Below the pieces are notes generated by a model that saw nothing but the letters and a program-made list of their open reading frames with translations, made no database searches and was not told the origin of the DNA. Below are positions 1 through 12,675 of a stretch of DNA of 64,000 nt, one piece after another (positions within the stretch are counted from its first letter, which is position 1; each line of letters starts with the position of its first letter). Where the stretch lies: contig NC_018394.1 of NCBI RefSeq assembly GCF_000208865.1, positions 1,695,635-1,759,634 on the forward strand. Reading direction: 5' to 3'. The position numbers and the translations under genes were made by a program. The DNA is from Neospora caninum Liverpool (taxonomy: Eukaryota > Apicomplexa > Conoidasida > Eucoccidiorida > Sarcocystidae).

Positions 1-1730
1 CTGCTGCACCACAGAAAACAGCGGACTGCTAGGACTCTCGGCCTGAGGAGCGAAACGCACGCCTCATATCTCGGCAGGAAGTCCCCGAGCAAAAACGCCT
101 CTGCGGAAAGGGCCATGTTCTCTCTGTTTAGCGCGAGACAACGCGCGCACCAGCGATGCAGAAGAAACAGAGAAAACCGCGGGGCTGCAGAAGCCGACAA
201 CGCGGGAAAACCCGCTGCCTCTGTTTTCCCTCAAACGCTCATTCGAACCGAAACCAGCGCCTCTCAGACATTCACGCTTCGCGCGGAACGAAACGCGAGC
301 CGAAAAACGGCGACTGGTACGCATGGGTGACTTCACACCCAAAACGCCCCTCCGCGCATCTTTGTTCCAGCACCACTAAGTCCGAATCCGCTTTTACCCG
401 CCGCCTTCTCGGGAATCCTACATATCTTTTTGTCGGAAGGGAACGCACGTACACGCGCGGATTCCGTCCCATTTGTTTCTCCCCTTCTTTCCTGTCCTTG
501 TACACGTATAATACCGCTAGAGATCTCCCTTCCTCTTCTCTCCACCGCTTTTCCCGCTCTTTCGGCACCGCACAGACACGCGTCACCTCAAAGCAACGGA
601 GGCGCTGAAGACGCTACGCCACAGACGCCACGTCGAGCTGAGAGAAACGTGCGCGTCGTCTGTTAGTGCGCTGTTCCCCGCAGTGACGGAACGGTTTCAG
701 AGAAAATATCCCTTCTCTTCTCGTTCTGCCTCGGCAAGGTCCGTCGAGGAGAGAAGCCGACTCACCGCACATCGTCGTCACTCACGCTCTTCTGCCGTGA
801 AACTCCCCGCGGAGAGTCAAGCGCTTCGGGTGTATGTACACTCGAGAGGAAACGACGCGGGAGTCCGACACAGCGCCTCATGGCTGGTTTCGCAAGCAAC
901 AAGACCGGTACCGCAAAGGCAGACCGGAAACAGTGTAGCGAGCCGGAAAAGGAGAGGCTAGACACCCCTGCGTTGTCTCCCTACTTTCACATTCAAAGAG
1001 GCGCTTTGTGGGCTGCTCCGCACGTGGAAATAAGTCACGTATTTACGTAGCCGTAAGCAAACACACAACCAAAACCCCGTCGCATGCACGTACCAATAGA
1101 ATGAGGTATCGTCCTCCGATTTCCTTTCTCGTTGCTGTACAAACCTATATACGTCTAGGTGTAAATTGACATATCTCTGTGCACGTGTCGACAGAGAGTC
1201 TCCTCTTCTTTCTGTTGCTCCGTCCCTACGGCTCTCTGGCCAACTTGGCGCGCACTCGCTTTTTCCGCCTTGGCAAATCTACGGTGCCGTCTCTACTTCC
1301 CAAAGTGCCTCTCAGACACAGAGTCGACAGCACTGAGTGAGAGAGGAGAAGCGAGGTTGATCTCTTCGCAACTTTCCCCTCCCAGGGGCGCCTCTGGATC
1401 TGCGACGCGACCAAATTTTACAAAATTGCCGTAGGTGCACGTCCAGCCTTCTGAAGCACACACACCACATATTCCAGAGACGCGATTAAAGGGATACAAA
1501 GGCGATACAATATCGCACACATCTTTCCACGGTCACCTCAATGAACACGTGAAAGCCCGTATCTGCACATGTATATATGTACCCATATATCAAGGCAAAC
1601 TGACATCCCCCCCCCCCCCCCCACACACACACACATATATACTTATGCGTGCATAAAACTGTATATATATATATATATATATATGCTTTACATAGTGCGA
1701 AACATAATAGTTATAGTGGTAAGTCTCCAC
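1..1730. other. Left flank, no gene recognised
   Basis: No reading frame here has recognisable conservation or a convincing exon structure; the open frames are short, overlapping and low in complexity. It is probably the 3' untranslated and intergenic flank of the minus-strand F-box/WD40 gene that ends at 1731. It holds a copy of the short inverted repeat (829-842) and a C/CA/TA microsatellite near its right end. Confidence 0.5.
1607..1684. repeat. Compound microsatellite: C16, (AC)6, then (TA)n
   Basis: A run of 16 C (1607-1622) leads directly into (AC)6, and an AT run resumes at 1662-1684. Length is likely polymorphic between strains. It lies just downstream of the F-box/WD40 gene. Confidence 0.9.
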
Positions 1731-4700
1731 CTATGTGCATAGTAATAGCTGTATGTTTTGTATCATGTCGAGGAAATGCGCGCGCATGCGTTCGGGTATT
1801 CGGTTGCGTTCAAACGCCTTGCACGTTCGACGAGCCACCGGGACGGTTCCCGAACGCGTCCTCCACGGAAACTGAGCGTATGAATAGAGCATTTGTTTCT
1901 CAGAATCCCAGAAATTCTTACGAGGATTCACTTGAAGGAGACGCAGAGGCTCTGTCCACTCGGAAGAATCAAACGTGTCGACAACTGTGACGAGCTGAGC
2001 CTTCCCGTCGCGTTTGGTGTCGAATCGCAGCATCTGGAGACAGCCATCGGCGTCGTCCGTCAGCACGTACAGCTGCGAGGACAGGGAACATGAGACACGG
2101 GATTTCGACTGCGAGGTCCGCGAAATGCCGCAGTGTGCATGCATCGAAACACGAAAGTGTACATACACTTGGAGGGGTGACGGTCGGTTGCCGCGTAGAT
2201 CCAGATTCTTGGATGTCCGCACTCGTGAAACTCCATAGATCGAAAGGGACAAAGAAAGATCTCTACCTAGAGAGAGCAACAGCGAGAAATATATAGAGAG
2301 GAAGGAACACGTATACAGAGGCATATGCAAGTCGTCCATCCCGAGTCGTGTTCACAGTCTGGAGCCGCAGAGACGGGGAACGGGACAGAATACAGGAGAT
2401 CTTGAGGCAGAGAAGCGACTTACGAAATCGCCCATGACGCGAATGTCCTCTACTTTTCGCGTGGGAAGAAGATGGACCATGCAAGATCCGATTCGCTTGC
2501 TTCCTTCCTCCGACAGGCAAGTCACACTGGTGTGCTGTTGTGCACAAATATCAGGCGACGGAGCCCTGAAGGACAAACCAAGAGAAAGCAACGCGAAAAC
2601 TTCTTCTCAAGCGAAAGAAGATGGCGCTACCGACCGAGGATATATATATATAGTTCAAGGTGTATATATGTGTATATGTGTCATGTAGAGAGGACGGTAG
2701 ATGTGCATTCAAGGGGAAGAAGCTACACGTCTGCTCACGCGCACACGTATCAGTGTATCGAGTGTTTCCCAGGCGGCGGAACTTGGCGAGATCAGAGAGC
2801 GTCCTTAGCCAGATGGCGTTCGCATGCATCATGCACCTGGTGTCGCTGTGCGGTGTCTCCCGTTTCCGGTCCAGCCTCTTCTCTCACCTCAAGTCGATCT
2901 GCCGAATTCTTCCGCACATTTCGTTGGCGGCGAAGACGGAATTGACGAAGACGTTGCTGCCGTGGACACGGAGTGGCCAGAGCATTCTGCGCGTTTGGGG
3001 AATTTCTTGGACAACGGGCCGTGCACAGCGCAAGTCGAGACGCAGGAGGGAGAAACAGCCTGCAGAGGAACTTTCGCCGACCGCTACGAGGCTTGTGATG
3101 CTGCTACGTCTCCAAGGCGGGCTGTACGAGGCCTCCGAGGAAGCGTCGGGCGAGAACAAGAGACTACCACGCCGCGAAGGTGGGCCGAAAGCGGGGAAAT
3201 CAAACGACAGATCTTGCTCCACGTCCAGCGCGTGGATCCAGTTTCCTGCGACAAGGAATCCAGAAAGGTAGAGTCCCTCTGAACTCGACAGTCTTTTAAA
3301 CGAAATCTGAAATCACGTCAGACACGTGAAACGGCGATGAGTGAAACGGGATAACCCACACCGGGGTCGATACAGAGGTGAAGCCGCACACACACAAGCG
3401 CGTAAGCACGCACAGAGACACAAAACCGAGTAGGCTGCTGCTATATCCCTCTCGATCGTACGCAAATGTGTGCGCATAATATAGATGTACATACATGTAG
3501 AGATATGAATGTCGAAGCTGTGTCATTTGAACTTGGATATGCAGAAATACGCGTATATATATATATACATATATATATATGTGTATATATTTGTAGAGGC
3601 AGAGATATAGAGATCTAGAGAACGCAGAGGTATCTCGGAATACCTCGGATTGCACAGAAGACTAATTCTCGAACATGTCGCACAACAGAACGGCAACGAG
3701 AGCGACAAAGAAGCAAAACCTCCACGACACGCACAGAAGGAAATACGTCTCCTCGCATAAGAAACGCCCTTCCGCGTGTTTTGTTTCTGCATTCATTCTT
3801 ACCATTTGTTTTTCCGGGAGTGATGGCAGTCGTCTTGCCTGTGTGGAGATCGACTACCTCGATGCCAGCGGGATATCGACTCGCTGTCCGGACCGAAACA
3901 ATCTGCTGCTCAGCGCGGCAAATGCGTAAATCATTCACTTCTTGAGACGGCCCGAGTCCATACATCGCCATCATATTTACCACTCCAACGCTGAACACAA
4001 AAACATACATATACACACATATGCACACATACACACACACATATACACGCATATACCTACACATACACTTGCACACATATAGGGGGAAGTCATCAAGCGC
4101 TAGACCGGGCGACTCATCCAAACTCACAAGCTGAAGCCGATGCCACGCAGAAACGGACATCAGTAAGACGAAAAACATGCAGTAATGCAGGCTGTCCTAT
4201 ATGCATACACACGCAAATATATATATATATATATATATACATATATATCCGCATGCAGAATATACGCATATGTATACATGTGCAGATAGGCGTGCTGAGA
4301 AGATAGAGGTCGTTCACGGCGAAACTTAGGGAGAGAACGTGAATACAAAGGTGGGTAGGAACGGCCGAATAGCACCCTCGGTTTCTAACCTAATTTGTTT
4401 TAGACCCGCGGCTGAAAAACCGCTCGTGTCTTGGGAGAACTCGAGCGAAAGCATGTCCCACCAATATAGACACATTCACCTAAAAGTATTATATAAATAC
4501 TCATATGCATATGCATACACCTTCATACGCATATATATATATATATGCGTAAGCATATGTATTTGAGTATGTTCATATCTGTATGTATCGCATAGTCCAT
4601 GGTCACGCCTGCGTGAAAAAATTCCTTGAATCTGTGCAAGGCGACACGCGCAGAGAGTCCCGTGGAGACGCAGGGGTGCCATGAGACTCGGATCCTCTCT

Positions 4701-7700
4701 CTGCTCCGCACCTCGTGTAGCGGTGGAGGAGCGAATGCGTGCGGCGGCTGAAGAGGCGAATGGTTCCGCTGTCGTCTCCGCAAGCGTAGAGCTCTGGGCA
4801 GACTGAGAAAGCAGAAAAAAGGCAAAGACGAAGTTCCCATGCAGTCAGGAAATTCGGCGCGCCGTGCATGCAAATGGAGACGGACAGCGGAGGAAAGGCA
4901 AAGCGGCAGACAGTGGCTTTTCGGCGGGTTCGAAAAGACGCAAAACAGAGGGCCCTTGCGCAGGACTTCCTTCTCTTCAGGAGAGCAAAAAGAAAAACAG
5001 AAGCTGGGGCACGCAACAACGCGGCAGCCTCAACGAGCGGAACTCCCTGCCTCTGTCCGTGAGAAAGCAAAACAAATCACATGACGCTGACGAAATTCCC
5101 CCCAAACGCACGCATCAACAAGCCCGCGCACCTACTACTACGGCGCGCCTGCCACCCTGCAAACGAGTGCATGTACATGCACAAATACATAGATATGTAC
5201 ACAAATATATGTGTGCAAAGTTACACTTTGGGCAATTACACATATAGGGTGGGCTTGATTTTTGACGCAGGCAAAGGGTGCTTGCCGCGTTTTTGACAGC
5301 AAATAGACTCCCGGCTTTCCTGGCTTACTGTCCAAGCAGTTGAGGCTCCGCGTGGGAATCTGTTGTTCGTGGACCACGTGCAGAGTCTCCCGGTCGATGA
5401 CTCGGATATAAGACGACTTCTGGCCTCCAGGAGTTTCGACGCCTTCGCTGGCAATCAGAATTTCAGTTGCATCTTCCCTGGAGGCACACCACCACAAGCA
5501 AAGGCCTCTCTTCTTTGAAAAAAGCAAGTCCTCCGGAAAGAACCTGGAGAAAGGCACCTCCCGCGATCGGCTTATATTCGGCAACGAGCTGGACCTCCGC
5601 GCCCTTACCTCGTGTCCATGGAATTGCTGAGGTGAGGATTGAGTTTCATCTTGGCCGTGGTGAAGCGCGGGACTCCCCAGGAGCTCTCTGGGCCGTCTGT
5701 CGCCACTCTCGCGCCTGTGTTCTGACCGGAGTTCCGTGCGCTCGGAAACCACCCGTTCCCGTCGCGATACAGCCGGCGGTAGTCGTTCGCGTACGCCCTC
5801 GCGTTGAGCCAGCGCGCTCTTCTTGTCTCGAGAGCCTCGATTTCTCTCTGGGCCTGCATGCACGCGTCTGCTCGGTCTTCGCAGCTGCGCTTCGAGGCGC
5901 CTCCCCTCGCCCCACACGCTCTTTCGGAAGAACCGAAGTCAACCGCAAACTTGCCGCTCCCTCGAGTTCTCCACGACACTCCCAAGCCCAGTCCGTCGTC
6001 TTCCCCTCGCGAAAACGCCTCCCACACTCGCTGACAGTGTTCTCTTTCTGCGGGCGCATCGCGCTTGGCATCGGTCTCGCTGGACTGCTCCATTTCCTCC
6101 TCTCTCTCCCCTGCGTCTGACGGTTCCTCGGCATGCTCTGGATGCCCCGCGTCTGCCTGCGCTGCATCGGGCTCTACCGTTTCGGGTGTGCCTGCGCGCT
6201 CTCTCGCAGGCACATTCACCCACTCATTGGCGCAGAGCTCCTGCCACACTGTCGCGTGAGACCCGACCCGGTACGCTCGGCGGTCGAGGCGCTGGAACGC
6301 GGCGAGATCTCTGAAGGAGAGAAACTGACAAAGGGTGGCGAGGACCTCGGGAGGCAGACCGGCCCACGTCAGGTTCCATTCGCGCTCGCTGGAGAACCTC
6401 TTGCGCCCACAGGCCGCGAGCGAGACTCGCTGAGCCGCCGGTTCCCTGACGGCGAAACGAAGAGAAGACATCGAGTGGGAAGAGGAGCACGAGACAGAGC
6501 CGGGAGACGAGACCATCGAAACGTCGTCTTGGAGTGGAGAGGCTGCGTCGTCCATCGGTTCTTCTCGCTCGTCCTCTGCCTCGAGGTTTGCTGCGCAAGT
6601 CGTGTACACTGTGCTTGCTTGCAAACTGTCGGGCGCCAAAGACTGGCGAGTCTCCTGAGCCGCGCCAGAGAGAGACGCGTGGCCGCAAGGTTCCTTCCAG
6701 CGATTTCTGGAGACCCAAGACGCGCTGGCGTCGCCTGTGGCTGACAGCGCGTCCCGAGAGGAAGTGGATTCGCTCGCGTTCTCCACGGCGTCCAGTGCTG
6801 CGGCGCTTTTGTTCGAAGTCGCCTCGCGGGGGGAGTCTCTGGCCCTGGTCCGCTTCCCGACTCGCCCCGACAGCAGCGAAGTCGTGTTCCGCGACGACGT
6901 CTTCCGCGGCGAGAAATAGCTTTCTTTCTCGCTCAATCTCGACGACGAACTGCGCTTCTGCGGCGTCTTCGTGTCCCCGAAGGGGGCATTGAGGGACGGG
7001 GAAAAGAAGAAGGGATACGGCGAGGCATTGAGACACTGTGGAGACGGAAACGATGGATCGCCTTCGTTTCTCCGCGCCCCGACAGTGCTGGATCGGCTCC
7101 TCGAGACCGACAGCGGCGTCGACAGAGAAGGCGACGAAAACCGATTTCTGTGCCGCGCGTCCTGGCCTCTACGGCTCTCGCGTTCTCGCCGCCGGGAACA
7201 CGGCTGTTGTTCTTCCGCTTCGTCGCCCCACGGGCGTGTCGCTCGCAGGCTGCTCTGTGGAGAACTGTACACTTCTCCCTCTTCGCTTCCCAGGCAGGCA
7301 GCGACCAAAGCCGCCGGAGAGTCTGGACGCGATTCGCCGTTCGGCGACAAGGCGGGGCGCACAGAGAAAAACTCCGGACACAACCACGGAGAAGAACCCG
7401 AAGGTAAAGGGGAGGAAGACGAACCGCTGGACTGCTGCGCGCGAGCGCGCATGCGCGAGCGAGGCGACCAGAGGGCCTCGTCGCCGTCTCTTGTCTCAGG
7501 AGTCAGAGACGGCGACGAGAAGCCCGCGTCCCGGAGGAGACACGTGTGGTGTCTCTCGATCTGGGGCGACGACGAAGGCGACAGTGGACACGGAGACGGA
7601 GAGGACGCAGGAGACAGAAAAGGCCCCGCAGGCTGCGACCGGCGCGGGTCTGTGTCCGGCTGACCTGGCGGGGAAGAGCGCGTTGTGACAAGGCGCACGG

Positions 7701-9330
7701 GTTCCAGAGAGAAACACGACGTCTGGGCGTCTCCTCGACTGGACAAAGTCGCCCTCGGGGAAGGACTGTTTCGGCGTAAAAGATCGTGCCTAGAGGCGGC
7801 GTGACGAGGCGAAGAGAAGGGCAAAGACGGAAGAGCAGGGTAAGACCGAGATTTTTCACTTCGCGTCTCTCCGTGGAGCGTGTTGGCTTTCTTTCGCGGC
7901 GGAGATCGAGTCGCCTGCGCCTCCTCGCCACTAAACGCGTCTTGACTGACGGCCAGAGCGGACGTGGGCTCCGACTTTGCCTTCGAAAGTGTCTCCTCGT
8001 TTTCTTCACGCAGGCGCAAAGACACCACAGGTTTGCCGCTGCCGTACGCCCGCCCGCGAGAACCGGAGGAGGAACCCCGCGAGGTCGGTGACTCGGCAGT
8101 CTGCTCTCCAAAAGACGAAACGCGGCCTGCCCGCGGCGAATCGGGGTGCGCTTGGAAAGCGCAATGATCTGAGCTCGAGGAGACCGCGGCCGAGGAGGGC
8201 GGCGACAGGAACGGGGGAGAGTGGGCCGCGGCGCCCGCGTCTCCGTCCAATTCCGCGGCAGCTGTCTGAGCATGGTGTGGGCTCCGCCGCCGCCTCGCCA
8301 CGGACACCACGGACAGCAAAGACGCCGAAGAAAGTTGAGTTGGGGAAGAGAGCGGGAACGCGGTGCCGAAGGCTCGCTCGCGGGAGGGGCTGCATGCGTC
8401 TTCGTCCTCGCTAGGCGAGAGAAACTCGGAGAGGCGGTGGACCGCCTCCGAGGTGGCTTCCATGTCTGCCGGGGTGTACCGCAGCATTCCCAGAAAGTCT
8501 TCTTCACCCTCAGGCTCGGCACTGGCCTCTTGGTCGAGAAACCTCTCAAAGTCGAAGGAATAGCTCGTCGCCTCGCGCTCGGCCGTCTCCACATCTTCCC
8601 CCTCTCGCCCCCTCTCTGCCTCGGCGCTGACCCTCCTGGGCTGTCTGCTGAGCCCCGCCTCGCCAGAGAAAAGGCCTTCCGCGGCGTCGCCGTGCTCTCC
8701 ACGAGTCCACGCCGTGGGTTGTCCCCCACTCGCTTCGCTGTCGTGTCGCTCGTCGCTTGCTTCCAGCCGCCCTTCCTCCTCTCCAAAGCCCGACTGGTCG
8801 AGGACAGAGACCGCGAGCGCTCTCCCCACGTGGCGCGGGAGTCTGCTGCGCACCCTCGCGAGGTCGGTCAGTCGCGCGGAAAGGCCCGAGCCTGCAGACG
8901 CGAGATCTGCATGCGAGGACGGCACCGCGAGTTCGCACGCGTCGGAAGGGCTAAGGCGAGAGGGCTGCGGAAGAGCGAACCTGTCCGCGTCGAGGCAGAG
9001 ATCTCTCAGCGACACGTAACTTCCGGCTCGGCTTTCGTGGTCTGCCGGCTCCGTCGTCGGAGAGCAGCTGGAGAAAGGCGAGAGACAAGACGAGGAGGAG
9101 TCAGCGGCGGCGGTGGAAACGGACGGGCAAACAGAGAGCGGCACCGACCTCTCGTCGGGAGAAAGCGCGCGGCCTGCAGGCGCCCAGAGGAAACCTGACG
9201 AGCACGCATAGTGACGGTCGTGGTCTCTGCTTGTGCGAGAACGCGCGCCGTCCTCGCAGGGGAGAGAACGGGAAGGCGTGCGCTTCCTCCCCTCCCTTAG
9301 AGGGTCTTCTTGGAGAGGCGGAGACCGCAT
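1731..9330 (-). CDS. F-box protein with C-terminal WD40-like repeats
   Basis: Seven exons proposed on the minus strand: 9330-5609, 5477-5329, 4802-4607, 3990-3803, 3245-2888, 2499-2424 and 2072-1731. The reading phase stays consistent and gives 1676 residues. Residues 1 to about 980 are low-complexity Ser/Arg/Pro/Glu sequence. An F-box follows at about 990-1035 (LPPEVLATLCQFLSFRDLAA, then a distal VWQELCANEW). From about residue 1240 to the end, strands such as LYACGDDSGTIRLF and LYVLTDDADGCLQMLRFD look like WD40 blades. F-box/WD40 proteins usually act as substrate receptors of SCF-type cullin-RING ubiquitin ligases; that role is inferred. The start is the first Met after an in-frame stop 54 nt upstream. 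The donor of exon 3 (GC|GTGACC) and the weak acceptor at 2500 are the least certain joints. A small extra exon near 4130-4180 cannot be excluded. Confidence 0.8.
3553..3590. repeat. Interrupted (TA)n microsatellite in an intron of the F-box gene
   Basis: AT alternation broken by single C and G bases, in the intron between the exons that end at 3803 and start at 3245. No function is suggested. Confidence 0.85.
4215..4248. repeat. (TA)n microsatellite in an intron of the F-box gene
   Basis: Nearly uninterrupted AT alternation, in the intron between exons 4802-4607 and 3990-3803. Confidence 0.85.
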
Positions 9331-12300
9331 GCCGGCAAGCGCCGCGGATGCGGGGGAAAAGCAAAGAGACGGAGCGAGTCAAACGCGTAAAAAACGACAA
9401 AAGACTGAACCGACGAATCTGGAATCCCCGGTGTCACGATTCTTCCGCGCTAGGCGAACGCTCTCGAGAACGTGCAAATTCACAAAAGGAAGACGAAAAA
9501 GACTGAAGAAGAAAGGCGAACGACACACACCGGCGCAGAGCTTCCAGTCGAGGCTCCACCGCGTGGTGTGTTTCTTCGTCTGTATACAAACGCCGACAGA
9601 AACTACACACGTCGACGGCGGTCGGAAAGGTGCGCGATGCCACCGCGAGAACAAAACGACCATTCGAGGCTTTTTTTTGGTGTAGAATTCGGACATGGTC
9701 TCCGTGCCTTGGCCCTGCGTAGCGAGAGGCGAAGAACGGCAAAAACCTGGCGACGAAAAAAAGCCTTAAAGCGAAAGACGCCTGAACATACAACAGGGAT
9801 GGCAGAGACACAACACTGGTACGCACAACAGTCACGGAAACAGTGCAAAACGATACAAGTATATGGAGTCAAAAATGGATGATTTGGAGTACCTCGGCCT
9901 GGACATCTATGCGAAGAAATGTGTGCATGTACGTCCACTGGAAAGAGTCCACAAGAATGTTCACCTGGAGAAGAGATCGGAACCTGGGAGGCGCGAACCG
10001 TCAGAGACCAAGTCAACGAGTTTACGGAAAACAGACGGAGACGGCCGTTCAGCCGCGCGGCGACATGAGGCCACTGAAAGCAGATCTACGCAAATCGGCG
10101 TACGAAATTTAGACAAGATGCATCTCTTTGTGCAGGGACGTTCCGGTTTTGGGGAAGCGGAAGTTGTTCCACACGAGCCGAGATCGGCTTTTTGAGGAGC
10201 CACCGGGACACCGGGAAAATGGAAAGAGCCGGAGGAAAACGAACACATTGGGAAAACACAACGGTCCGCGCGAAGCGACACGGCAGAGATCCTGTGCATG
10301 TCGATATCCGCAGTGTGGATACGCTGAAGAACGAAACCTAATTGGGGGACCGCAAAAGAACCTGGGAAGCCGCGCGTCACCCGTTCTCCCGTAAACCACG
10401 GACCAAAGAGCGAAATTTGGGTCTACATAACACCGGAAGACGCAACGCAACTCGAGTGTCCGCGGAAAATGACGCAAAACGCCTCCAACAGAAAACGGGC
10501 CGGGCTACGACAGAGCTACATTTCAGTCGAGATATCTGTACGCGGGAGTGGGCGTATCTCTAGCATTCGGTGTGTGGATGTGCCTGCTTGGATACTTTGC
10601 CCGGCAGACCAAACAAAAACGCGAAGGCACAGAGACGCGCGAGGGAGTGTCTCCATGGCGAAAAAGGAGTTGTGTAAAAAGGAAAGAGTCCTCAGGGCGT
10701 GTTAAGAATAGCTAGCTCGGTCGAATCAGTGCAAAAGTCGAGACGAGGGGGGAGGAGAGGTACAGAAAAAGAGTGCGCTGGACCTCAATAGATGCACAGA
10801 TGCAGTGCAAGAAAATAGGCGCGGGGAACGAGCAGAGACTGCTGGGAAGTTTATGAAATGCCACGCAACTTTACTACCGCAGAACGAACTTGCACGAGAA
10901 AAAAACAGACTTTCGACACGGTGTACCAAAAAGTGGACGAGGGCGAGTTGCCCGGCGGGAAAAGGGGACGGTGCGACGAGAAAGAGTGGGGTCACATATG
11001 GAGAGACAAAATCCAGCGAGACAAAAACGAGAAGGCGTTGACTCGGACGGAAGTGTCACGGAAGAAAAGCCGAAAAGACGTACCACACTGCAGATCCGTC
11101 GTGCAATCCAACGGTTCACTCGTGCGAGGCATCAGATAGCTCGAAGCGAGGGACCGACAGCGACTCTTCTTCCCAAAAAGTCTCCAGCGCGAGAAACAAC
11201 AAGGAGGCAAGCGGAAATCGGAGGCGATTCCACTACAGAACGGGATAAAATCGGTGCTTACCTCTACGTGAGGAGTGGACGACCTTGGACTATCGATTTG
11301 CAGCCTCGTAGGTGCTCGATAAAAGCGCTCTGTCTCTCTTGAGCTCTCGAGAGAAAGCCGCGCAACATGTGGAAGAGAAACGGAACCTTGATACGGGGAC
11401 GACAGCGACACCTTTCCAGATACTACACCCGAGCGGGGCACGGGAGTCAAAAGTTAGAGAAGCGACAAGAGAGGAAAAAAGAAAAATCCCTAACGAGAGA
11501 GTGAACTCTCCAGTGTCAGCCGCCGCTCTCTCTGCTTGTGTCTTCCCCCGCGCAAAGAACGCAGAAATTGGCACTCTGCGACGCGTCGAAAAAGTCCGGA
11601 AGGCAAGCGAGGAGGGAGACAGGGAGAAGGCGCCCGCAGAACGCGGGTAAGTTCCAAAGTGGACCAGAAAGCGCGTCAGAAACGGACCGATCGAGCGCGG
11701 TAACGTGGCGGGTTCCCCGTCTCGATATTTCGTAGATCTCTTCCGCGCATTGCAGAGCGGGCAGTCTGAGCCGTGGAAGAGAGCCTCGCTCGCACAGGGG
11801 AAGGAGCAAGAAAACGTGCCACGTCCCGCTCGTAGACAGTCGAAAGGAAGGTTTGCTCGCGGAACGCCGGAAAAACAGGGAGACCTAGGGTGAGAAACGC
11901 GGCTCGAGGGCGGGTGCTTTGACCTCCTTTTACCCTCGAAAAAGTGGGGAAAAGCGGTTCTGAGGAAGGGCGACGTGCCCCCGCCCGCCCGCCAGGTTTT
12001 TGTTTGTGGTTCTCTTCACGGTGTGGCTCCAGCGCGCGCCTTCAGTCGCGACTCAAATGGCGCGAGGTCGTGCGAATCGCGGTTTCGCGAACGGAGGAGA
12101 GATCCAGTATGTTTCGTGACGTTTCAACGGAAACAGGTCTTTGCCTTGAGTCAAAAAGAAGAAATAACGGTCCGGTTGCCTCCCAACAGAAGAGAAAACG
12201 GAACAGCGGACAGAAAGCCGACACCGCGTTTGTTGCGGGCGTCACTCCGCGCCTGTCCTCTCAACGCATGGCAGCGCTCTCAAGACGCGCGGTTGAGGGA

Positions 12301-12661
12301 CACGCGATCCGCAGCAAGAGCATTCGACGGGTTATGACCCGTTTTAGAACACGAGGGAGGGAAAGGACCCCCAAAGAAGAAAAAAGTGCAGCGAAAATGA
12401 AAAAAGCAGGAAAGGCACATCTCGAGCAGCGGGGCAGACCGCCGCGGGTCCCGGATTTGCGGCAAAGACACAAGGGAGTCCCGCGTCCCAGGACAGCCAG
12501 ACGAGGGTGAAGCCTCGAATCGTCGAGAAAAGTTTCCGAATTTCACTACCACACACTTTTTGAGAAAGTAGCTCCGCTCAGGCCTTACTCCGTGGTGCCA
12601 AAGTTGCTTTCTCGACTCAAAACGCGCCGAAGCGGAGTGCTTGCCAGCGCAACAGTCCCCG

Positions 12662-12675
12662 GGTGTACAGACACC
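12662..12675. repeat. Short dispersed inverted repeat GGTGT-ACAG-ACACC
   Basis: A 14-nt element with a perfect 5-bp inverted arm, one member of a family seen at several places in this window. It is non-coding here. Confidence 0.6.

Noticed and set aside
8221..9198. A 325-codon open frame on the plus strand, with neighbours at 7503-8786
   Set aside because: These are shadows of the low-complexity first exon of the F-box/WD40 gene.
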